The notes below the pieces were generated by a model. It ran no database searches. It had not been told where the DNA came from and worked only from the letters and a program-made list of their open reading frames with translations. From NCBI RefSeq assembly GCF_008806385.1, contig NZ_VZZK01000023.1, positions 1 to 64,000 on the forward strand: a stretch of DNA of 64,000 nucleotides, read 5' to 3'. Positions 53,051 through 61,634 of the stretch are shown here, piece after piece. This DNA is from Methylobacterium soli (lineage in GTDB: Bacteria; Pseudomonadota; Alphaproteobacteria; Rhizobiales; Beijerinckiaceae). How positions within the stretch are numbered: position 1 is the first letter of the stretch; the number at the start of each line of letters is the position of its first letter. Made by a program: the position numbers and the translations under genes.

Positions 53051-54784
53051 ATGCCCGGACGCAGCCTTATGAAGATCGAGTCGGCAGACCATCGCCGACG
53101 CACCATAAACGTCGATTGGACTACCCAGCCTGAGCCAGTACCGAACGTGCTCAAGATCGCGCATGTCGCGGACGAGGCGACGGGGAACGCACACGACCGA
53201 TTCCGTGCGCCTACCATGCTGGGCGGGACCGTTGACTTCGACGTGCCCCACGAACGCTCTGAGTCCGCAAAGCAGGTCCTTGCCGAGGGGCGCAAGAAGG
53301 GCGCGAACCTTTCGGGTGCGGACTTGCCCGCGATAGAGAAGGCCATCGCCGACCCGCCCGACCACTTCATCTGCCACGCCGCGCGCAACGGCTGGTACGG
53401 GCTGGAGCGGCGAGCCTTCGTCCGCTCAACCGGCGTCGTCGGCCACATCGGCGGCCTCCAGCGTCTGCAACCGCCCCGGCCGAAGGATGGGGAAGCCGTC
53501 CTGATCACCTTCCGCAAGGCCGGGACGGTTCAGGGATGGATCGACGAGGTCGCGATGCCAGCCCGCTTCTCCTCGCGAGCCATTCTCGTGATCGCGGCGA
53601 CCTTCGCGGCCCCCCTCCTGCGCATCCTCCGGTTCCCGTCGTTCGGCTTCAACCTGTTCGGGGCGAACAAGTCCGGCAAGTCCACGATTACGACGGTGGC
53701 GGGCTCAATCATCGGCCTGCCCAACGAGGCCGCCCTGCCCAACCTCAACACCACCACGGCCGGCCTGCTGCAACTTGCGGGGGTGTTCAACGACATCGGC
53801 CTCCCGCTCAACGAAATGGCGCTGCTCGGCCCCAAGGCCTACGAGCAGCTCGGGCCGGCGATCTACGCCCTCGGCGAGAGCCGGGATCGCACCCGCCACA
53901 AGGCCTCAACCTTCGCAAGCGACATCGAGCAGTCGAGCTTTTCGACAATCTTCTTCTTCAACTCGGAGAGGTCCATCGACGAGCTGGCCCGCCAGATCGG
54001 CCGCGAGCGCCCGGGCGGGGAGAAAGCACGTTGTCTTGACGTCCCTGCCCTTCAGGGCGGACGCCGGACGGTGTTTGACTGCCGCCCAGGCGGTGTCAGC
54101 GAGAAAGACTTCCATCGCTGGGCGCTCGGGCAGATGGTCAAGCTGCGCAAGGGCTGCCAAGCCAACCACGGCGTCGTGTTCGACGCCTACCTTGAGCGGC
54201 TGATCGCGTTGGGTGACGAGGTAGAAGTCCGAGCGCGGCAGTACGCCGACGCGTTCGTGCATTCCTTGGACTTGCAGGATGCCGAGAGCGAGATCGAGCA
54301 CGCCGCCAAGTGCTTCGGCGTGATCTACGCGGGGGCGCGGATCGCGATGGACGTCGGCATCCTGCCGAGGCCGTGGCGCCCGCTCAACGTCCGCCGGGCG
54401 ATCACCCGCTGCTTCCAGGAGGCGCAGCGGACGGCCCGGCTCGGCGATCCCGTGCTGCGGAAGGCGAAGGAGCAGCTTCACGCTCGCCTCCTCCACCTCA
54501 ATCTGCCGCGGCGGGACAGCGTCCAACCGGGCGTTGATCTCGGCTACCGCTGGCAAGATGGCGATGGCGAGCACGTGACGATACAGGCGACGCAGTTCTC
54601 GTCGTGGTTCGAGAAACGGGAACTCACGGCCATCCTGACGTGGCTCGACCAGACCGGGGCGCTTCGCAAGGCCAACCCCGAGAACATCCCCAACGGCAGC
54701 GGTCACGATTGGGCGGTGTCGTGGCCGCGGTGGACGAAGGGGGGCAAGAAGGTCCGCTCGATCACTTTCCGCCTTCCGAACTGA
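53051..54784 (+). CDS. DUF927 domain ATPase
   Basis: A 577-residue protein. Residues about 120-450 are the DUF927 module, a helicase-like ATPase found in plasmids, phages and genomic islands, often near primases. Walker A is GANKSGKST at 204-212. A possible Walker B is LPLNEMALL further on, and FFFNSERS follows. The C terminus (RWTKGGKKVRSITFRL) is basic and could bind DNA. Two in-frame starts, 53051 and 53069, are possible. The operator-like array precedes it, and the nuclease-like gene follows after 159 bases. Confidence 0.8.
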   Translation: MPGRSLMKIESADHRRRTINVDWTTQPEPVPNVLKIAHVADEATGNAHDRFRAPTMLGGTVDFDVPHERSESAKQVLAEGRKKGANLSGADLPAIEKAIADPPDHFICHAARNGWYGLERRAFVRSTGVVGHIGGLQRLQPPRPKDGEAVLITFRKAGTVQGWIDEVAMPARFSSRAILVIAATFAAPLLRILRFPSFGFNLFGANKSGKSTITTVAGSIIGLPNEAALPNLNTTTAGLLQLAGVFNDIGLPLNEMALLGPKAYEQLGPAIYALGESRDRTRHKASTFASDIEQSSFSTIFFFNSERSIDELARQIGRERPGGEKARCLDVPALQGGRRTVFDCRPGGVSEKDFHRWALGQMVKLRKGCQANHGVVFDAYLERLIALGDEVEVRARQYADAFVHSLDLQDAESEIEHAAKCFGVIYAGARIAMDVGILPRPWRPLNVRRAITRCFQEAQRTARLGDPVLRKAKEQLHARLLHLNLPRRDSVQPGVDLGYRWQDGDGEHVTIQATQFSSWFEKRELTAILTWLDQTGALRKANPENIPNGSGHDWAVSWPRWTKGGKKVRSITFRLPN

Positions 54785-54943
54785 ACGCCAGCGGGCGAAT
54801 CGCTGACGGTCCGCCCGCTCCATTTGCCCCAGATCGGTCCGACATCGCCCTCGATGCGACACCATGCAAGAAATGTAACCTAAGATTCAAATTCGGTGAT
54901 CATTTACGGGAATAGGGGGGAGGTAACCCCACTGGAGCCCTCC

Positions 54944-55855
54944 GTGATCTTCGACCGCGCGCTCAACGAGACCTTCGTCCGTCGCCTCGCCGAAGAGGCG
55001 GACTCGGGCGGCTGGTGGCAAGACGTGCTGGCGGATCGCAGCCTGCTTGTCGCACCGCGCCGCACCGCTCTAAACGTCTACTGGCGTGGCCAAGCCCTGT
55101 TCAACGTCAGCTGCCCGCACGGACAGCTCGCCGTTTCGACGCACGAGAAGTTCCTCGTCGATCCCGCGCTAGCTGGACAGGTGCCGCTCGTGGCCGGGCG
55201 CTTCGACACGGCCGCGAGCCTGGAGCGGGCACTCTTCCGCAGCTACGAAGGGCTGGCCACCCTCGCCAAGATGAAGCGCGCCGCTACCCTTTTCTCGGGC
55301 GAGGAGAAAAGCGGTTGCCACGAGATCGCCGTGCGCAACGCCGGCGTGATCGACGTTGAGGTCGCCTTCCCCGGCCGCCTCGTTCTCGCTGACGGCGGGG
55401 AGAAGACCGCCCCGCGGATCGACTTGGCGAGCGTCGAGGCAGACGGCGACGACGTGCGCCTCACGTTCTGGGAGGCCAAGGCCTACGCTAACGGCGAGTT
55501 GCGCGCGCTCGGCGACGGCGCTGCGCCGGTCTGCACACAGATCGAGACCTACCGCCTCGCGCTCGCACAGCACCGGGCCGACATCGAGGCGAGTTACGCG
55601 GCGGTGGCCGCTAACCTCGTGGCGTTCAAGGCGATGGGTTGGCAGCGCGAACTTTCGCCGCTGATCGAGGCAGTTGGACGTGGCGAACGGCGCCTGACGC
55701 TTGGGGCGTTTCCGAAGGTCGGCCTCGTTGTGTTCGGCTTCGATAGCGGCCAGCGCGACGAACCGCGTTGGAAGAAGCATCTCGACCGGTTGCGCGCAAC
55801 TATCGGCGAAGTGCGGGCGGTAGGCGACCCGAAGAACCTGCGGGTCGGGGCGTGA
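54944..55855 (+). CDS. PD-(D/E)XK-like nuclease candidate
   Basis: A 303-residue product from GTG 54944, preceded by GGAG; a GTG at 54896 is possible. The motif order IDLASVEADG (D160), FWEAK (E177, K179) and CTQIETYR (Q199) fits a PD-(D/E)XK nuclease core. N-terminal 140 residues are of unknown fold. Its stop overlaps the GTG of the MBL gene, so the two are coupled. No known family name; activity inferred from motifs only. Confidence 0.55.
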   Translation: MIFDRALNETFVRRLAEEADSGGWWQDVLADRSLLVAPRRTALNVYWRGQALFNVSCPHGQLAVSTHEKFLVDPALAGQVPLVAGRFDTAASLERALFRSYEGLATLAKMKRAATLFSGEEKSGCHEIAVRNAGVIDVEVAFPGRLVLADGGEKTAPRIDLASVEADGDDVRLTFWEAKAYANGELRALGDGAAPVCTQIETYRLALAQHRADIEASYAAVAANLVAFKAMGWQRELSPLIEAVGRGERRLTLGAFPKVGLVVFGFDSGQRDEPRWKKHLDRLRATIGEVRAVGDPKNLRVGA

Positions 55856-56482
55856 GCCTACGTCTCACTGTCCACCGCGGCACGCGTCAGATCGGCGGCG
55901 GCTGCATCGATATCGTCCATCCGAACGAGGCCCAGCTGTTCCTTGACGCCGGCTGCCCATTCGACGCGCCTGAGGGTGCAAGTGGCCTGCTGCCGGCAAG
56001 CCTCGGCCGGCTGGGTGTTCGTGGCGCGGTCCGGCCAGAACATCGGCGACATCGTGACCATGTCCCGGGCCGCTAGGCGGAGCGGGCGGACGCTGGTGAT
56101 CGACCCGTACACCGCCAACGTCCTCGACCGGGTGGCCGCGGGCACGCGCCTACCGCAGGCGAGCTTCCCGAATCTGAAGGTCGTGATCACGGCCGGCCTG
56201 CGCCGGATGTACGCGAGCCGGGGCCGCGAAGACTTCGTCGCTCGCGTGGCCCACGACGGCGTAGCAGCCCGCGCCATACCGGCCGACACCGAAGCGGCCG
56301 GGTTTGAGCGGGTCCGGCACGTGGCCCACGGTGAGACATGGAAGCTCCCGGGCACGCCCTCGTCCCGACGCTTGCGCAAGCCCCGGCTGAGCCGGCGGTT
56401 GGTATCTTCTGGCGCGTCGCCGCCACGCTCGTCCTGGATCGCACGCCCCTCTCGCGCGCCTAGCTCTACGGCTGCGGACTGA
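55852..56482 (+). pseudogene. Metallo-beta-lactamase fold protein, deleted and frameshifted
   Basis: The first 50 codons (SLRLTVHRGTRQIGGGCIDI, then LFLDAGCP...GLLPASL) are the N-terminal strand pair of an MBL-fold hydrolase, but the frame stops at 56074-56076. The +1 frame then carries a C-terminal MBL portion (FVARSGQNIGDIVTMSRAAR, RTLVIDPYTANVL, FPNLKVVITAGLRRMY). The HxHxDH core, which would lie between, is deleted. The break is around 56000-56030. The start GTG overlaps the upstream nuclease stop. Confidence 0.75.
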
Positions 56483-56607
56483 CCTAAGGCCCCAGCCAAT
56501 ATGGGCGATGGGAGGCGTGGCCGCGGCTCAGGCCTCGCCGCCTTCGACAGCTTGGCTATCCCTGCGCCGTTGCTGACACCGAGTATGACGACTGACCGCG
56601 CGGGAGC

Positions 56608-56829
56608 GTGGTCAACGGGGTGCCGAACGCCCAGTTCGTATCCTACGCCGACCGTCGTCTGTAGCAGCCCGAAATCGTGGCCGCTTTGCGCACCGCTTTC
56701 AGCCTCAACGCGCCCACAGTCGAGGTACGAGGCGATGCGCACTACTCAAAGGATCAAACCGCGCCGCAGACTTCAGCCCGGTGGGCCGATATGGGCATCC
56801 CGGAAATGACAGAACCCTTCCTGACGTGA
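56608..56829 (+). pseudogene. Possible decayed coding remnant
   Basis: In one plus frame the translation reads protein-like (VVNGVPNAQFVSYADRRL, stop, QPEIVAALRTAFSLNAP, then RGDAHYSKD) up to a TGA at 56827, but contains a TAG at about 56665 and another stop before 56600. It looks like a remnant of an unidentified gene. The rest of 56483-56916 holds nothing I can support. Confidence 0.3.
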
Positions 56830-56916
56830 TAGCTCAGCAACTCGCCAGCAAAAATAAATCTGTTGTCGCTCAGATGTTTGTCGTCCATCGTCCGCCAATC
56901 TCAACGGGGTGGTGCG

Positions 56917-57201
56917 ATGTTCGACGTAATTCCAGAGTACATTCACATTCCATCTGACGAAGGGGAAGCGGCAGCTTTCCTGCAGCGCCTAAACGCGGAA
57001 CGCCCTGAAATCGCCGCCAGTACCGAGCAGCAGTACGCCGCGACCGGTTCGGCTCGTGCCGTGCTGGAGTCGCTCGTTGAAAACGGCACCTTCGCCGGGC
57101 GCATCTCGGACGACGAGGCACGGTGTTACGATGAAGAGATAAAACGGTACGAGGTCGAGGAACAGGCGAAAACCAAGGCGGCAGATTACGGCTGCGACTG
57201 A
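56917..57201 (+). CDS. Hypothetical acidic protein
   Basis: A 94-residue product from ATG 56917 (MFDVIPEYIHIPSDEGEAAAF). Mostly helical, acidic, with a C-terminal charged helix (YDEEIKRYEVEEQAKTK). It lies 63 bases upstream of the PD-(D/E)XK gene in the same direction. An earlier start (56863) adds a basic extension. Unknown function; a small partner of the nuclease is possible. Confidence 0.6.
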   Translation: MFDVIPEYIHIPSDEGEAAAFLQRLNAERPEIAASTEQQYAATGSARAVLESLVENGTFAGRISDDEARCYDEEIKRYEVEEQAKTKAADYGCD

Positions 57202-57264
57202 ACCTGCGCGGCCAATACTCACAAAACGCAATCCATCATTGAGCGCACTGGCGGAAACAAAACC

Positions 57265-58320
57265 TTGCAATCATCTGGCAAATCAGCGGCACCAACCGCG
57301 CCAAACCTGTTCAAGTATGCCACGAAGGAACTATCACAGGACGCATTCTTCTGCTGGCTTTTAGCATGGGCCGATGATGCGTACGGCGACTCGGATGTCG
57401 CCCTGCACGGGATCGGGCGCGGGTTCGTGGACATGCTGCTCGCCGAGCACGACCTCGCGATGGACGGGCGAACCCGCGTCGTCGTCCACCGGCAGTACAA
57501 CTACGTCGACATCCTCGTCGAGGTGGGCGACGATCTAGTCCTACTGATCGAGGACAAGGTTCACGCCGGCATCCACGGCGATCAGCTCACGCGGTACAAG
57601 GAGCGCGTTGCTGAGACGTTTCCCGGACGGCGCATCGCGCCCGTGTTCCTCAAGACGGGCGACCAAGCGCGATACGACAAGGTCGTCGAGGCCGGGTTCA
57701 AGCGGGTCGGCCGGGAAAGGCTCCTGGGCTTTCTTCGCCCGGCCTGCGCCGCGAGCAGTCATCCAATTCTCCAAGACTTCGTCGCCGTGCTTGAAGAGAT
57801 GGAGGCGGCAGTGCAGGCCTTTCGGTCTGCCCCCCCCGCCGACTGGGATGGGTCATGGCCGTGGATAGGTCTGTACATCAGTCTGCAAGCGGAGTTTGCT
57901 GACCTCAATTGGCAATACACCCCGAATCCAAGCGGGGGTTTTCTCGCTGCTTGGTGGCACGGACGGTCCTGGACGAACCCGCAGACGGGCCGTGCATACG
58001 ACGTGTATCTCCAGATCGAGCAGGGGCCGCTGTGCTTCAAGATCGCGGTCGAGGATGGACCGGATAAGGTTGGCCCGCGCGATGCGTGGCGCTCGACGCT
58101 GACCGATACGGCGAAGCGCAGTGAGCAGACGCTTCGGCCGCCGCGACGCATTGCTTCTGGGACCTGGATGACGGTGGCGCGGCTCGAACGGGACGATTGG
58201 ATGAAGGTCGGCGCCGACGGCCTGCTCGACCTCGACGCTACGGTGATCTGCCTGAGAGCCGCTATGGGACTCGTGGACGAGGGCGTTCAAGCTGTGAAAC
58301 ACGCGCACGCTGAATCTTGA
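57265..58320 (+). CDS. PD-(D/E)XK nuclease superfamily protein
   Basis: A 351-residue protein. The N terminus NLFKYATKELSQDAFFCWLLAWA is typical of the PDDEXK_4-type family. The active-site set is clear: D82 (YVDILVEV), E96 and K98 (LIEDKVH) and Q107/Y111 (GDQLTRY). C-terminal part is alpha/beta and unknown. Relatives are found in defence islands and prophages. The best start is uncertain: TTG 57265, with no ATG upstream. Confidence 0.8.
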   Translation: MQSSGKSAAPTAPNLFKYATKELSQDAFFCWLLAWADDAYGDSDVALHGIGRGFVDMLLAEHDLAMDGRTRVVVHRQYNYVDILVEVGDDLVLLIEDKVHAGIHGDQLTRYKERVAETFPGRRIAPVFLKTGDQARYDKVVEAGFKRVGRERLLGFLRPACAASSHPILQDFVAVLEEMEAAVQAFRSAPPADWDGSWPWIGLYISLQAEFADLNWQYTPNPSGGFLAAWWHGRSWTNPQTGRAYDVYLQIEQGPLCFKIAVEDGPDKVGPRDAWRSTLTDTAKRSEQTLRPPRRIASGTWMTVARLERDDWMKVGADGLLDLDATVICLRAAMGLVDEGVQAVKHAHAES

Positions 58321-58363
58321 TCCGTATCGCGGACATCCTCGGGCCGCGACGAGCGAATCACGG

Positions 58364-59401
58364 TCACGTCGATGCCCCCGAACGGCTGCCCATATCGTCA
58401 TAGCGGCGAACTAGCTCGCGCAACCCCGGCGATGGGCGCCCGTAGCTCACAACGGTGACGTCAAGGTCGCAGTCACTGGCCAGCCGCAGCGCCCGCAGCA
58501 TGGCAGTGTCGATCCAGTCGTCCGCGTTGCCGAAAGCGCCCCCACCGAGCCGCGTGAGCAGTACGCGGTTCGAGGCACCCCGCGCTGCGTTCAGGAGGCC
58601 GGCCAGCAGCGTTCCCTCGTAGGCCGCCTCCAGCACGAGGCGGGCGAACGGCGCCCAACTTGCTGCCGGCAGGCGCGCGTAGGCGACCGGTAGCGCCGAG
58701 CAGAAGATCTGGCTGACCAGCGGTCGTGGCGCCGGCCCGTCGGTGACCTCGACGTCCGTGTGAAGGCCGAGCCGCAGCAGGCCGCGCAGGTCGTCGAGGG
58801 TGTCCTCGTCCGCCGTGCTTAGGTGCTCGGCGATGGCCGCAAGACCCGCCCGCGTCGGCAGCGCGTAGCCGTTGCGCATCGTCCACAGCGCCGTCTGGTC
58901 GACGTGGAGACACTCCGCTAGGGCGTCCCCCAGATCGGCAAGGCCATCGAGCTGCTGCTCGGCCGTCTGGCCGAATCCGCCGTTTACGGGGACGAGGTAG
59001 TTCCGGTAGATCGTGGCAGCACCCGCCGCCATGGCGCAGGCCGGCCCTTGTGTATGGTCATGCGCGTAGGCGGCGACGCCATCCTCCGGCGTCACGTTGG
59101 GCCCGACCATCTCAAGCATGTTGAACTGCGAAGCAACCTGAAACAGCGCGCCGCGGTTCTCCGGCGTCTGGTGCAGGGCGCGCACGTCGCCCTCGACGAT
59201 GGACAGCCGCAGCCGGCCCGGATGGTGCACGGCCGCTGCGGCGGCGCGCAGTTCCGCCAAGGACGGCAGAGTCAGCGCCCCAACCTCGAAGCTCTCGCCC
59301 GTGGCGGGCCGGACGAGGCGGCCATCGACCATGCGCAGTTGCGCCTTCGTGCGCGTGTAGGTCGTCTCGCGGAATCCCGTCAGTCGCTCGAACCAGTCCA
59401 T
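58364..59401 (-). CDS. Macrodomain-like protein
   Basis: A 345-residue product from ATG 59401, with GAGGAG upstream. Macro-like features are RLSIVEGDVRAL near residue 65, FQVASQFNMLEMVGPNVTPEDG (in place of the VNAAN stretch) with TQGPACAMAAGAATIYRN, and GGGAFGN near the C terminus. Macrodomains bind or hydrolyse ADP-ribose and its modified forms. This subtype is divergent and I know no characterised member. It converges on the PD-(D/E)XK gene, 43 bases away. Confidence 0.55.
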   Translation of the reverse strand: MDWFERLTGFRETTYTRTKAQLRMVDGRLVRPATGESFEVGALTLPSLAELRAAAAAVHHPGRLRLSIVEGDVRALHQTPENRGALFQVASQFNMLEMVGPNVTPEDGVAAYAHDHTQGPACAMAAGAATIYRNYLVPVNGGFGQTAEQQLDGLADLGDALAECLHVDQTALWTMRNGYALPTRAGLAAIAEHLSTADEDTLDDLRGLLRLGLHTDVEVTDGPAPRPLVSQIFCSALPVAYARLPAASWAPFARLVLEAAYEGTLLAGLLNAARGASNRVLLTRLGGGAFGNADDWIDTAMLRALRLASDCDLDVTVVSYGRPSPGLRELVRRYDDMGSRSGAST

Positions 59402-59760
59402 GGCGCGCTCCTCGTGCTCGATTAGATTTTTTTGCATTCAACGGTCACGGTTTGTCCCTCCGACCTCAGAACGGACGGACCTCGATCAAATCATCGCAGA
59501 ACGAGTTATTGCACCGTGATCGTCACCAGCCCGCGCTGAACAGGCGCGACCGTGGCGAGGTCAGCTCCGCTGGAGATGTACGTCCGTGCATGAGGTCGAG
59601 CGGCTTGCCCCCCGAGCACACTTGGTCCATCGCGTTCGCTGAATCCATCACCTGACGACGCACTTCCATCCGCAGCATCGCACTTGATCGTACCGTATGG
59701 CAGCATCGAGAGCTGAGTTTGTAGCCGGGAAGGGCATACCCCTGCGAACGCGTCCTTCTT
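59402..59760. other. No convincing gene
   Basis: A 359-base gap. Overlapping short frames lack ribosome binding sites. The promoter of the macrodomain gene should lie here. Confidence 0.35.
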
Positions 59761-60384
59761 CTATCCGCGATCAAACACCCGAGACTGCCACGGCTGGGAC
59801 GCTCGGCGCGGTGTGAAGCGAACCTCGCTGCGAGACCGGGGCAGCAGGAGCATGTCGTCGAACTCGGCTCGGCCCCGCTCCAGCGTCTTGAGATTGTACT
59901 TGTGTACGTACGGGAGATCATCCGTGATGAGGGTGGCGTACAGTGACTCCAGCGCCGATCCCGGCCGGCAGTAGCGAGCCGAGTTGTGTGTCAAGTGCTG
60001 ATCGAGTCCCTCGGTGAGCCGGCTGCCCGGCGGCATTACGGCCACCCCTTGAAGGTGGAGCCCGCCATTGGGCACCAGCGAGCGCACACTGACCTTCGCA
60101 CGTTTGGCCACCGGCAAGTCGGGGGCGAGGATCCAGCGGGGCTGCCGGTCCCAGTAAGCCTCCGCCCGGGGATTCCGCCACACGCGAGTAGCCAGCCAAT
60201 CGTAAGCTCGGGTTGCCTCCCGGTGCATCTGGGCGAGAACCGCCTCACGGCGGCCGCCGCTCAAGTGGTGAAACTTCAGGACCAGCAGGTAGGGGGTCCA
60301 GTCCGCCTCTACGAGGTCGATGGCTATCTGTCCCCACCCTTGGGTGAGTTGATTGATCTGATTACTGAAGCTCAGGTTTTCCAT
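59761..60384 (-). CDS. Rep-like protein with HLQG and YxxK motifs
   Basis: A 207-residue product from ATG 60384, which has AGGGAG upstream. Three blocks follow the order of rolling-circle Rep endonucleases: a first hydrophobic strand (WTPYLLVLKFHH), GLHLQG (H110, Q112), which matches the HUQ motif II of CRESS-type Reps, and LPYVHKY (Y159, K162), a YxxK motif III. The tail is basic. A perfect hairpin lies 114 bases upstream. No helicase domain. It may be a small Rep or a relaxase-like relative; not proven. Confidence 0.5.
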   Translation of the reverse strand: MENLSFSNQINQLTQGWGQIAIDLVEADWTPYLLVLKFHHLSGGRREAVLAQMHREATRAYDWLATRVWRNPRAEAYWDRQPRWILAPDLPVAKRAKVSVRSLVPNGGLHLQGVAVMPPGSRLTEGLDQHLTHNSARYCRPGSALESLYATLITDDLPYVHKYNLKTLERGRAEFDDMLLLPRSRSEVRFTPRRASQPWQSRVFDRG

Positions 60385-60649
60385 GGTGGTTTGCTCCCTC
60401 ATTTGACTCTTTTGTTGCTGTAGGCTGCTGCTTGGTGTTTTCCTGGTTCTCTTGTGTCCCGTGCTCAATTGGCTCTATTTCGACACAGTTGTTCATATGC
60501 ATGTCTGCCGACATGCAATTCTGCGCGGGCGAACCGCGCGCCGCCTTGTGGGATCTTCCAAGCAAGCGCGACCGTACTCAAATTAGTATTTTACCGATAT
60601 GCATTTTTCTTGATTTGGGCACAGCAGTTCGGATACTGCAGCAGGCGCC
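60385..60649. other. Upstream region of the Rep-like gene
   Basis: A 265-base gap with the perfect hairpin at 60498-60517 and a further ATATGCAT at 60597, 102 bases from the one that overlaps the hairpin. No gene. Confidence 0.4.
60498..60517. repeat. Perfect 8-bp hairpin, candidate origin or operator
   Basis: TGCATGTC and GACATGCA are perfectly complementary with a TGCC loop. It lies just upstream of the Rep-like gene on its own strand, where a double-strand origin or an operator would be expected. Confidence 0.5.
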
Positions 60650-61087
60650 CTACAAACCGTTGACTTTGACGAAAAGGTTGCCGCCTCGCTGGTACAATCG
60701 CCAGTTGATGCCGCGCTCGCCCGCATTCAGCGTGGCAATGGCCATGCAATATCGCTCGTTCGTTCTCGCGTCGTAGCTCAGCTGCTCAACCTCATCGAGG
60801 GAGAGCAGCTTCATGTTCATGAGCCGGGCATTCGGTCCCTGCTCAATGGCTTGCCGAACAAGTTCGCGGGTTGTGGACGCATCGCAAGTCGGAAAGCCAG
60901 CTTCCCCACGCGGCAGAATTAACCAGAGCAGAAACAGAGCGGCGAGGATTTTCCAGCCCCAGCGTTGCCAGCGCGGTCTGAGCCGGCGCGCATTCAGCAA
61001 CTGGCGCTTCTGTGTTTCATACTCAGCTTCGGTGATGTGGCCCTGTTGATGCAGCTCGGCCAGCTTTGTGAGACGATCCGTATCCAT
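60650..61087 (-). CDS. SHOCT-domain single-pass membrane protein
   Basis: A 145-residue product. N terminus: SHOCT-type short helical module (LTKLAELHQQGHITEAEYETQKRQLL), then one membrane helix at about 46-60 (ILAALFLLWLIL), and a C-terminal domain with two Cys (FPTCDAST...ERYCMA) outside the cytoplasm. SHOCT modules mediate oligomerisation. Function unknown. Confidence 0.75.
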   Translation of the reverse strand: MDTDRLTKLAELHQQGHITEAEYETQKRQLLNARRLRPRWQRWGWKILAALFLLWLILPRGEAGFPTCDASTTRELVRQAIEQGPNARLMNMKLLSLDEVEQLSYDARTNERYCMAIATLNAGERGINWRLYQRGGNLFVKVNGL

Positions 61088-61184
61088 AATAGGCAGCTCT
61101 CTATTGAGCGTGCTGGCGCAGCCTCTCGCGGCGCGACCGGCACGATGAGGGAAATCAAGAGGCGGAAGGGCGCTACGACTGGCG

Positions 61185-61520
61185 TCAGTACTCGTGCGCC
61201 AACATGACGGTCAGTACTCGCGCCGTGACGCTGCTGTCGGCCGGGTCCGGCGAGGCGCGGGCGAGTGCCCGGTCGAAGTAGTCAATCTTGAAGAACACGC
61301 ATTTGCCAGCGGCTTCGAGCGCGCCGAAATCGTGCTCACCGTGGGGATCGTTGTCGCTGTTGAAGTCGTCGAACGCAGCGATAGCGGACAGAATGGCCTG
61401 CTGACGTTCACGGCCGAGCGCGACGATGCCGGCGCTGAGCATGAGGGTACCACCCGAAAGGGAGCGGCGCAGGATGTCGTTGAGCGCGCGAACGCGGCCC
61501 ACATCGATGATGTCGGACAT
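61185..61520 (-). CDS. DUF3768 protein
   Basis: A 111-residue product with the DUF3768 hallmarks: RVRALNDILRR start, FDDFNSDNDPHGEHDFG and FFKIDYFDR, ending RVLTVMLAHEY. These proteins are common on alphaproteobacterial plasmids and conjugative islands, role unknown. It supports the mobile character of the region. Confidence 0.88.
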   Translation of the reverse strand: MSDIIDVGRVRALNDILRRSLSGGTLMLSAGIVALGRERQQAILSAIAAFDDFNSDNDPHGEHDFGALEAAGKCVFFKIDYFDRALARASPDPADSSVTARVLTVMLAHEY

Positions 61521-61634
61521 GAGGACCTCGGAATCGAACGGAGAGGGGTAAGGGCCGGCGCTCGGCAGCGTGTTGCCTGCCGCTGAGGCGCCTGAGCCGA
61601 TTGTGCGCTCCAGCCCAGGCGCTGCGTGCGCCGG

